Positions 53,427 through 60,922 of a stretch of DNA of 64,000 nt are shown here, piece after piece. This DNA is from Campylobacteraceae bacterium (GTDB taxonomy: Bacteria > Campylobacterota > Campylobacteria > Campylobacterales > Arcobacteraceae), in contig JABXII010000022.1 of NCBI GenBank assembly GCA_013373175.1, forward strand, positions 1 through 64,000, written 5' to 3'. The notes beneath the pieces are model-generated. The model had not been told where the DNA came from. It made no database searches and was given only the letters and a program-made list of their open reading frames with translations. Both the position numbers and the translations under genes were made by a program. How positions within the stretch are numbered: the first letter of the stretch is position 1; each line of letters begins with the position of its first letter.

Positions 53427-55370
53427 ATGGTAAACTATCTATATATAGCCCTTTTTGCTCCACTTGTAGGGTCACTAATAGCAGCTTCTTTTGGAAATAG
53501 TAAAAAGCAAAATTTCATAGGTGTTTTAGCAACACTTTTTATTGCTATTTCAATGTTTGCTTCTTTAAAACTTTTATATTTTGTTTATTTAACAGATGTT
53601 GTAATTACAGCAAAACTTTTTTCATGGATAGAAATAGGTAACGTATCTATTCCTTTTGGTTTTGTAGTTGACCAAGTAAGTGTTGTAATGATGGTAGTTG
53701 TAACTGTTGTTTCAACTATGGTTCATATTCACTCTATTGGTTATATGGAACATGATAAGAGTTTTAATAGATTTTTTGCATGGCTTAGTGCCTTTGTATT
53801 TTCAATGATGATACTTGTTATGAGTGATAACTTTGCAGGACTGTTTATTGGATGGGAAGGTGTTGGAGTTTGTTCTTGGGGATTAATTGGTTTTTGGTAT
53901 CACAAAAAAGATCAAAAATTATCAAATGATATTAAAAAATCACCATTTTCTACAGTTTCACCATTCTCTTCTATTTCTCCTAGCTTTGCAGCAAATGAAG
54001 CTTTTATAACAAATAGAATTGCAGACTTAGCAATGCTTCTAGGAATGTTCTTAATTTTTTGGAATCTTGGAAGTTTACAATATGATGTGGTATTTGCCAA
54101 TATAATTACTTTAGATAATAGTTTGATTGTAGCTATCGCAGCACTTTTATTTATTGGGGCTATGGGAAAATCAGCACAATTTCCTTTTAATCAATGGTTA
54201 GCAAATGCCATGGAAGGGCCAACTCCTGTTTCTGCCCTTATTCACGCAGCAACAATGGTAACTGCTGGGGTTTATTTAGTAATAAGAGCAAATGATATTT
54301 TTGTAGCAGTTCCTAGTGTTGGAAATTTTATAGCAGCACTTGGTGCTTTTGTTGCAATAGGGGCTGCCCTTATGGCATTAGTTGCAACAAATATTAAAAA
54401 AATTATTGCCTTTTCTACTTTATCTCAACTTGGATATATGTTTGTAGCTGCTGGACTTGGAGCTTATTGGGTAGCACTTTTTCACCTTGCAACCCATGCT
54501 TTCTTTAAATCAGTTTTATTTTTAGGTGCAGGAAATGTTATGCATGCACTTAATGATGAAATAAACATCAAAAATATGGGTGGTTTATATAAGCATATGA
54601 AAGGTACAGCAATTATTATGATAATTGCAACAGTAGCCCTTGCTGGTATTTTCCCATTTGCTGGTTTCTTCTCAAAAGATTTAATCTTAGAAGTTGCCTT
54701 TGGAAGCCAAAGTTTTATAATCTGGACAGTGTTATTTATAACAGCAGGACTTACTGCCTTTTATTCATTTAGACTTATTATGTATGTATTTTTTGGAAAA
54801 GAAAACTTCAAAGAGTTTAACTATCATCCCCATGAAGCAAAAAGTTTTGTAATAGCTTCAATGTCTATTTTAGCACTTCTTTCTATAGTTGCAGGATGGT
54901 TTAAACCTATCTTTGTTGAGTTTGTGACAAAAAAACTTCCAGTAGTAAATATACATTTAGATTATTCAACTATGTATCTTTTAATAGTTGCAACATCAGC
55001 TATTGTTTTAATCTCTATAGCTTTTGCTATTTTTAGATTTAGAAAAAAACAAACTTATTTCTCTTCTTCTTTAGAGAATAGATTTTGCTATAAATTATTA
55101 GCAAATCAATTTTACATACCTCATTTTATAGATAGTATTGTAAATAAGTCATATCTAATCCTTTCAATAATTGCATATAGAATTTTTGATATGAAAATAA
55201 TAGATTTTATAGTTGATGGAATTGCTAAAGTGATTTATAAAAGTGGTGAAAAAGCAAGAGTTACACAAAGTGGAAACTTATCAAGTTCATTAAGGCTAAT
55301 AGTTTCAGGAATTGTTTTTCTTTTAGTTTTAGGTATTGTTCTAGCAGTAGCAAGCCAAGGGGTTTATTAA
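53427..55370 (+). CDS. nuoL: NADH-quinone oxidoreductase subunit L
   Basis: A 647-residue antiporter-like, proton-pumping subunit at the distal end. WEGVGVCSWGLIGFW carries the conserved Glu, GAMGKSAQFPFNQWLANAMEGP the key Lys, and the C-terminal long lateral helix is expected near 560-600. Between helices 5 and 6 there is a Ser/Pro-rich loop (SPFSTVSPFSSISPSF, about 173-188) longer than in the E. coli protein as I recall it. It starts 11 bases after nuoK and ends one base before nuoM. Confidence 0.95.
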   Translation: MVNYLYIALFAPLVGSLIAASFGNSKKQNFIGVLATLFIAISMFASLKLLYFVYLTDVVITAKLFSWIEIGNVSIPFGFVVDQVSVVMMVVVTVVSTMVHIHSIGYMEHDKSFNRFFAWLSAFVFSMMILVMSDNFAGLFIGWEGVGVCSWGLIGFWYHKKDQKLSNDIKKSPFSTVSPFSSISPSFAANEAFITNRIADLAMLLGMFLIFWNLGSLQYDVVFANIITLDNSLIVAIAALLFIGAMGKSAQFPFNQWLANAMEGPTPVSALIHAATMVTAGVYLVIRANDIFVAVPSVGNFIAALGAFVAIGAALMALVATNIKKIIAFSTLSQLGYMFVAAGLGAYWVALFHLATHAFFKSVLFLGAGNVMHALNDEINIKNMGGLYKHMKGTAIIMIIATVALAGIFPFAGFFSKDLILEVAFGSQSFIIWTVLFITAGLTAFYSFRLIMYVFFGKENFKEFNYHPHEAKSFVIASMSILALLSIVAGWFKPIFVEFVTKKLPVVNIHLDYSTMYLLIVATSAIVLISIAFAIFRFRKKQTYFSSSLENRFCYKLLANQFYIPHFIDSIVNKSYLILSIIAYRIFDMKIIDFIVDGIAKVIYKSGEKARVTQSGNLSSSLRLIVSGIVFLLVLGIVLAVASQGVY

Positions 55371-55371
55371 A

Positions 55372-56898
55372 ATGGAATATCTTTTATCAATATTAATATT
55401 TTTTCCAGCATTTGCAGCATTAATAGGTTTTTTAGTAAAAAAAAATTCTATTAAAGCTTATGGAGTATGTGTTACTGCAATGCAGTTTGTTTTATCACTT
55501 GTTCTTTGGCTAAAGTTTGATGTAACAGAAGGACAAATGCAATTTACTCATATAATTCCTCTTATTAGTTCTTATGGAATTAATTATAGTGTTGGAGTTG
55601 ATGGGATTTCATTATTCTTAGTTATTATGACAACTTTTATGACAATGATTTCTCTTATTGGACTTAGTGAGAAAAGAGATTTAAAAAATCTAATCATTAC
55701 AATTTTATTTTTAGAAATGACAATGGTAGGAGTATTCTTAGCCCTTGATGCAATTATCTTCTATGCATTCTGGGAATTATCATTAGTACCAATGCTTTAC
55801 ATTATTGGAGCATGGGGTGGAAAACTAAGAATATATGCTTCTATCAAGTTTTTCTTATATACCTTTTTAGGTTCTTTAATAATGCTAGTTGGAATGCTTT
55901 ATTTAGGATATATTTATTATATAACAACAGGAACATATAGCTTTAATTTAGAAGATTGGAATATGCTTGTTTTACCCTTTGATATGCAGTTTTGGTTATT
56001 TATTGCATTCTTTTGTGGTTTTGCTGTTAAAGTTCCAATGTTTCCATTTCATACTTGGCTTCCATATGCCCATGGTCAAGCACCAACTATTGGTTCTGTA
56101 ATTCTTGCAGCTGTTTTACTTAAAATGGGAACATATGGTTTTGTAAGATTCTCATTGCCACTTTTCCCTGATGCAAGTGTTTACTTCTCAATACCAATGG
56201 CAATCTTAGCTTTAATTGCAATTGTTTATACAGCAATGGTTGCCTATGCCCAAGAAGATATGAAACAAGTTATTGCTTATTCATCAGTTTCTCATATGGG
56301 TGTAATTATCTTAGGAATTTTTGCACTAAATGTTGAAGGAATAGGTGGTGCAATTTTTCTTATGATTTCTCATGGTATTGTATCAGGAGCTCTGTTTATG
56401 TTAGTGGGAGTTGTTTATGATAGAACTCATACTAAAATGATAAAAGATTATGGAGGTATAGCTTCTGTTATGCCAAAATATGCAACTATCTTTGCAATTA
56501 TGCTTATGGCTTCAATAGGACTTCCTTTGACAATAGGTTTTGTAGGTGAGTTTTTATCTCTTCTAGGCTTTTTTAAAGTAAGTGCTTCTTTAACTTTAAT
56601 AGCAGGTCTTACAATTATCTTTGGAGCTGTTTATATGTTAACAATGTATAAGAAAGTTTTCTTTGGTCCAATTAAAAATGAAAAGAATAAAGAGCTAAAA
56701 GATTTAAATAAAACAGAATTAAGTGCTTTAATTCCACTTGTAGCTTTAGTGATATTATTGGGAGTTTATCCAAAACCTATATTAAAACCAGTGGAAACTT
56801 CTGTTAATTATGTTGTTGAGGTTATGAAAATAAAAGCTTTAGAAGACAATACAAGAGTTGAGATATTAAATAGAAACTCAATTGAAGGAGCTAGATAA
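55372..56898 (+). CDS. nuoM: NADH-quinone oxidoreductase subunit M
   Basis: A 508-residue antiporter-like subunit with 14 predicted helices. The proton-path residues lie in YAFWELSLVPMLYIIG (Glu), VKVPMFPFHTWLPYAHGQAP (Lys) and the second-half Lys in helix 8 (QEDMKQVIAYSSVSHMG). The stop shares one base with the nuoN start region (TAATG). Confidence 0.96.
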   Translation: MEYLLSILIFFPAFAALIGFLVKKNSIKAYGVCVTAMQFVLSLVLWLKFDVTEGQMQFTHIIPLISSYGINYSVGVDGISLFLVIMTTFMTMISLIGLSEKRDLKNLIITILFLEMTMVGVFLALDAIIFYAFWELSLVPMLYIIGAWGGKLRIYASIKFFLYTFLGSLIMLVGMLYLGYIYYITTGTYSFNLEDWNMLVLPFDMQFWLFIAFFCGFAVKVPMFPFHTWLPYAHGQAPTIGSVILAAVLLKMGTYGFVRFSLPLFPDASVYFSIPMAILALIAIVYTAMVAYAQEDMKQVIAYSSVSHMGVIILGIFALNVEGIGGAIFLMISHGIVSGALFMLVGVVYDRTHTKMIKDYGGIASVMPKYATIFAIMLMASIGLPLTIGFVGEFLSLLGFFKVSASLTLIAGLTIIFGAVYMLTMYKKVFFGPIKNEKNKELKDLNKTELSALIPLVALVILLGVYPKPILKPVETSVNYVVEVMKIKALEDNTRVEILNRNSIEGAR

Positions 56899-58385
56899 TG
56901 AATAGTATCCCAGCAGTTGCAATTGAGTTTGCAAGTTTAAACTTTCCAACAATTGTTCCTATGATTATAGCTATTCTTGGGGCACTTGTTATTTTAGTAA
57001 TTGATTTAATAAATAAAAACCTTGATAAATCACTTTATGTGATGATAGCTGTTTTATTTTTGGTGATAGATTTAGGTGTGATTATTGGTTTTACTTCTGA
57101 TGTAAGAGGTTTCTTTGACCTTTTATTAGTTGATGGAATTTCTATTTTATCTCAAGGAATTATAGTACTTGCTTCAATATTTTTTGTTCTTACCGCTATG
57201 GGAAAACTTAGATTTCAAGAGTATAGATATCCTGAATACTTTGCACTGTATTTGTTTATGATAGCTGGTTTCCAGTTTATGGTAAGTTCAGACTCTTTAA
57301 TCTTAATACTTGTAGGACTTGAAACAGCTTCAATGGCCTTATATACTATGATTGCTATGCATAATAGAGCAAGTGCCCTAGAAGCTGCTATAAAGTACTT
57401 TACAATGGGTGCTTTATCAACTGCATTTTTTGCATTTGGTTCTTTGATTTTTTATGCAGTAACAGGAACTGTAGAACTTGGAAAAGTATCTGAAGTTTTA
57501 GTTGCTTCAAATTATGAAAATTATCCAATGGTTCTTTTAGGTGTAGTCTTTATGCTTGGTGCATTAGGCTTTAAATTATCACTAGTTCCTTATCATACTT
57601 GGGTTGCAGATGTATATGAAGGTTCAACAGCAGCACTTGCAGGGTTTTTATCTATTGTTCCAAAGTTAGCTGCTTTTGTTGTAGCCTTAAGATTCTTTGA
57701 AATATTTATTGCAAGTGGGGATCCTTTTGTTGAGATAATCTTATATATGACAGTAGTATTAACAATCACTATTCCAAATATTATTGCACTTTTACAAAGA
57801 GATTTAAAAAGAATGCTTGCATACTCTTCTATTTCAAATGCAGGTTTTGCAATGACTGCTATTTTAATAGGAAGTACTCAAGCAACGGAAGCTTTATTTT
57901 TATATTGGATAATGTTTTTAATCACTAATCTTGGAGCATTTTCTCTTATTTGGATAAATAGAAGTAAAGATAATAATAACTTTTCTTCTGATAATTCAAT
58001 GGAAAAATATTCAGGTTTAATAAAAAAACAACCTTTCTTTGCTCTTCTTCTTGGTTTGTTTTTATTTTCCCTTGCAGGAATTCCTCCTTTTGCACTATTT
58101 TGGGGAAAACTATATTTGATTGGAAGTGCAGTAAATGGTGGGTATTTAATCCTAGCATTAATTATGGTATTAAACTCTGCAATTGCAGGCTACTATTACT
58201 TAAAACCAATTGTATTTATGTTTTTTAAAGAAGTAAAAGAAGAAGAAACTAATATCTTAGCTAATGCGACAACACCAATAAAAGCAGTGGTAGGACTTTG
58301 TGCTATTTTAGTTGTATTTTCAATTCTTCTAATAGAACCACTATTAGAAATTATCTCATATTATGTTCAAATCTCAGGGTACTAA
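56898..58385 (+). CDS. nuoN: NADH-quinone oxidoreductase subunit N
   Basis: A 495-residue antiporter-like subunit, the last gene of the operon. Signatures include VGLETASMALYTMIAM (Glu position), GFKLSLVPYHTWVADVYEG (Lys position) and QRDLKRMLAYSSISNAGF. It is close to full length for the family. A hairpin, but not a strong terminator, overlaps its stop; the opposite-strand flavodoxin-fold gene ends 23 bases away. Confidence 0.95.
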   Translation: MNSIPAVAIEFASLNFPTIVPMIIAILGALVILVIDLINKNLDKSLYVMIAVLFLVIDLGVIIGFTSDVRGFFDLLLVDGISILSQGIIVLASIFFVLTAMGKLRFQEYRYPEYFALYLFMIAGFQFMVSSDSLILILVGLETASMALYTMIAMHNRASALEAAIKYFTMGALSTAFFAFGSLIFYAVTGTVELGKVSEVLVASNYENYPMVLLGVVFMLGALGFKLSLVPYHTWVADVYEGSTAALAGFLSIVPKLAAFVVALRFFEIFIASGDPFVEIILYMTVVLTITIPNIIALLQRDLKRMLAYSSISNAGFAMTAILIGSTQATEALFLYWIMFLITNLGAFSLIWINRSKDNNNFSSDNSMEKYSGLIKKQPFFALLLGLFLFSLAGIPPFALFWGKLYLIGSAVNGGYLILALIMVLNSAIAGYYYLKPIVFMFFKEVKEEETNILANATTPIKAVVGLCAILVVFSILLIEPLLEIISYYVQISGY

Positions 58386-58400
58386 AAAGTATTAGTACCC
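58377..58400. terminator. Hairpin between nuoN and a convergent gene
   Basis: GGGTACTAA (58377-58385) pairs with TTAGTACCC (58392-58400) around six bases. The left arm contains the nuoN stop TAA. No T run follows on either strand, so it may end transcription only with help or protect the long nuo mRNA. Confidence 0.45.
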
Positions 58401-58407
58401 AAAGAGC

Positions 58408-59001
58408 TTAATCTTTCAAAGAATTAATTAAATTATCAGCCATATTTTTTAGTCTACTGCTATAACTTTTTATAAGGTTATCTTTTGGAGTTATGGCTTC
58501 CCAATCTAACACTTTTGCCCCAATAGAAGTTGAAGCATGTTCCATATATTTTTTAGCTGTATAAAAACTATGGTTTAGAAAGTACTTTGTTGTATTGTAG
58601 TTTATTAAAATAGATTTTTTTTGGAGGCTTATTCTTCTTGGTGTTGAATTTGTTTGGCTAAAAGGCCAATAATAGTAAGCAACTAAACGTTCAGAAAACT
58701 TTTCATGAATTTTATTTTTTGAAAATAGGTTATTTCTATCTGCTAAAATAATATAAGCGTCTGCTTCTTCTATCTCATCAATTGTTTTATTCATATCATC
58801 TTTAATGACACATTTAACAGGGGAATCTGCTTTTTTTAGAGTACAACATCTGCATTGTGTACATCTAACAATTTTCATTTCACTTAATTTTAGTTTGTAG
58901 GTTTTTATACTTTTAGATTTAAGGTAATTAGAAAAAAATTCTATAATTTTATTCATATCTTGGTGATAAGTTTCGGTACAGTCAATAAATTTTACAATCA
59001 T
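58408..59001 (-). CDS. Flavodoxin-fold NAD(P)H-dependent oxidoreductase-like protein
   Basis: A 197-residue protein similar to multimeric flavodoxin/FMN-reductase (WrbA-like COG0655) proteins. A cysteine-rich segment near residue 47, CTQCRCCTLKK, with a further Cys before KDDMNKTIDEIEEADAYI, matches the iron-sulfur flavoprotein style Cys cluster preceding a DDM motif. Where most relatives have a Pro-Val-Tyr flavin loop, this one has LADRNNLFS, so flavin binding may be altered. It is convergent with the flavodoxin-dependent complex I operon and divergent from mqnD. Its electron partner is unknown. Confidence 0.7.
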   Translation of the reverse strand: MIVKFIDCTETYHQDMNKIIEFFSNYLKSKSIKTYKLKLSEMKIVRCTQCRCCTLKKADSPVKCVIKDDMNKTIDEIEEADAYIILADRNNLFSKNKIHEKFSERLVAYYYWPFSQTNSTPRRISLQKKSILINYNTTKYFLNHSFYTAKKYMEHASTSIGAKVLDWEAITPKDNLIKSYSSRLKNMADNLINSLKD

Positions 59002-59042
59002 TTTCTTACCTTTTTATTAATCTAAAAAGATATTAACAAATG

Positions 59043-59128
59043 AATATAACTTTTAAGTGACATCTTGATTTATCAAATATAGTCAAATTATGAAAGTTAG
59101 TAGTAGATTCTTCTTTCAAAGTTATATT
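59043..59128. promoter_or_regulatory. Nested inverted repeats in the flavodoxin-like/mqnD intergenic region
   Basis: Perfect 11-base arms AATATAACTTT (59043-59053) and AAAGTTATATT (59118-59128), 64 bases apart. The palindrome TTGATTTATCAA (59065-59076) lies between them. It is FNR-like in its half-sites but with two central bases instead of four. The 193-base region separates two divergent genes, so shared control is possible. Confidence 0.4.
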
Positions 59129-59194
59129 AAATGAAAAAGTAATCCATAACTTGCTACAATCCCTTTTAAAAATGTAAATAATGAAGGAATAGCT

Positions 59195-60058
59195 TTGAAA
59201 GAAATAAGTGTTGCACACTCTCCTGATGCAGATGATATTTTTATGTATTATGCGATTAAGTTTGGTTGGGTTAGTCCAAAGTATGCAAAGTTTACAAATA
59301 TTGCAGCTGATATTGAAACATTAAACCAAGCAACTTTAAAAGGTGAGTATGACATTTGTGCCATCTCTTTTGCTCTTTATCCTTTTGTAAAAGAAGATTT
59401 TGCACTATTAAAAACAGCAGTATCTTTTGGAGAAGGTTATGGTCCAAAACTTGTAAAGAAAAAAGATGTAAAGTTAAAAAGAAACTTCAAAGTAGCTCTT
59501 AGTGGAGAGTATACAACAAATGCACTACTTTTTAAAATAGCTTATCCAGAGGCTCGAATCACATATATGAACTTCTTAGATATTGAACAAGCAGTATTAG
59601 ATGGAACAGTTGATGCGGGTGTTTTAATCCATGAATCAATTCTTACTTTTAATGAAGCTTTAGAAGTTGAAAAAGAGATGTGGGATATTTGGGAAGAGTT
59701 AAGTGGTGGAGGTTTACCCTTACCACTTGGAGGAATGTGCTTAAGAAGGTCAATTCCTTTAACAAATGCAATTGATTATGAAAACACTTTAATCAAAGCA
59801 GTTGATGTTGCAAATAAAAACAGAAAAGTTTTAGCTCCAATGTTACTTGAAAAAGGTCTTATTAGAGTAGATGCTGATACTTTAGATAACTATTTAGACC
59901 TTTATGCAAATGATAATTCTGTACAATTAAGTGATATTCAATATGAGGCTTTAGACAAATTATATGAGCTTGGATTCCAAAATGGTTTCTATGATAGTCT
60001 TGTGAAATCAAAAGAGTTTTTAATTCCAAGTGAGTATGAGGAACTAAGAGCTAATTAA
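59195..60058 (+). CDS. mqnD: 1,4-dihydroxy-6-naphthoate synthase MqnD
   Basis: A 287-residue enzyme of the futalosine menaquinone pathway, splitting cyclic dehypoxanthinyl futalosine. The fold is that of a periplasmic binding protein but cytoplasmic, with no signal peptide. AHSPDADDIFMYYAI is the N-terminal signature, GEYDICAISFALYPFV and LIHESILTF hold active-site residues including the conserved His, and GLPLPLGGMCLRR is the late motif. The start is TTG at 59195 with AAGGA nine bases upstream. The stop shares one base with the murB start. It supplies the quinone that complex I reduces. Confidence 0.92.
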   Translation: MKEISVAHSPDADDIFMYYAIKFGWVSPKYAKFTNIAADIETLNQATLKGEYDICAISFALYPFVKEDFALLKTAVSFGEGYGPKLVKKKDVKLKRNFKVALSGEYTTNALLFKIAYPEARITYMNFLDIEQAVLDGTVDAGVLIHESILTFNEALEVEKEMWDIWEELSGGGLPLPLGGMCLRRSIPLTNAIDYENTLIKAVDVANKNRKVLAPMLLEKGLIRVDADTLDNYLDLYANDNSVQLSDIQYEALDKLYELGFQNGFYDSLVKSKEFLIPSEYEELRAN

Positions 60059-60858
60059 TGTCAACAGATATAGAAGATTACAATAACTATTTTAAAGAAA
60101 TAGATTTTTCAAAATATTCATCAATACACATTGGACCTAAAGCACAGGTTTTAGTTATAAATGAAATAGGTGATTATAGTAGCTATATTATTTTAGGTAG
60201 AGCAAATAATGTTCTTATTTCTAATATGCATCCAAATTTTGCAGTTTTAGGTGAAGCTTTTGATTATATTAGAAAAGAAGATAATCTATTATATGTAGGG
60301 TGTGCTACAAAATCTGGTAAACTGCTTTCTTATGCAAAAAAAAATGATTTAGCAAATTTAGAGTTCTTAGGTAAACTTCCTGGAAGTCTTGGTGGTTTAG
60401 TAAAAATGAATGCAGGACTTAAACAATGGGAAATTTTTAATTATGTTCATTCAATTAGAACAAAAGATGGATATATTAAAAAAGAAGATATAGAGTATTC
60501 ATATAGAGAAACTAAAATTGATGAAATAGTTTATGAAGTTGTATTTAATATAGAGTATGGTTTTTCAAAAGAACAAGCAGAACTTTTTAAACAAATGAGA
60601 GATAATCAACCACAAATTGCAAGTGCAGGAAGCTGTTTTAAAAATCCAAAAGGTGACTTTGCAGGAAGATTAATTGAAGCAGTTGGTTTAAAAGGTTTTA
60701 AAAAAGGTGAAATGGGTTTCAGTGAAAAACATTCAAACTTTTTAGTTAATTATGGCAAGGGTAGTTTTGAGGATGCAATTTTTTTAATAAACCTTGCAAA
60801 ACAGAGAATAAAAGATGAGTTTAACGTAGAAATAGAAGAAGAAATAATTATATATTAA
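60058..60858 (+). CDS. murB: UDP-N-acetylenolpyruvoylglucosamine reductase MurB
   Basis: A 266-residue flavoenzyme that reduces UDP-GlcNAc-enolpyruvate to UDP-MurNAc, the second committed step of peptidoglycan synthesis. The FAD motif KLPGSLGGLVKMNAG and the catalytic loop SAGSCFKNP, with its Ser, are clear, and MGFSEKHSNFLVNYG is the C-terminal signature. It is shorter than E. coli MurB (342) and lacks the Tyr-loop insert, a type II enzyme as in other Campylobacterota. Its start overlaps the mqnD stop (TAATG). Confidence 0.93.
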   Translation: MSTDIEDYNNYFKEIDFSKYSSIHIGPKAQVLVINEIGDYSSYIILGRANNVLISNMHPNFAVLGEAFDYIRKEDNLLYVGCATKSGKLLSYAKKNDLANLEFLGKLPGSLGGLVKMNAGLKQWEIFNYVHSIRTKDGYIKKEDIEYSYRETKIDEIVYEVVFNIEYGFSKEQAELFKQMRDNQPQIASAGSCFKNPKGDFAGRLIEAVGLKGFKKGEMGFSEKHSNFLVNYGKGSFEDAIFLINLAKQRIKDEFNVEIEEEIIIY

Positions 60859-60866
60859 GCTTAATA
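60853..60866. repeat. 14-base perfect palindrome at the murB stop
   Basis: TATTAAGCTTAATA is fully self-complementary and contains the murB stop TAA. Its core AAGCTTAA recurs at 60897-60904, next to the predicted topA transcript start. A short loopless palindrome suggests a protein site rather than a hairpin. Confidence 0.35.
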
Positions 60867-60883
60867 GAGTTTTCATTTTTTTA

Positions 60884-60892
60884 TGTTAGAAT
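60884..60892 (+). promoter_or_regulatory. topA extended -10 promoter
   Basis: TGTTAGAAT, an extended -10 with one mismatch to TATAAT, 31 bases before the topA start. The predicted transcript starts near 60899. Confidence 0.45.
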
Positions 60893-60922
60893 TCAAAGCT
60901 TAAAATTAGTGTAAGGTATGAT

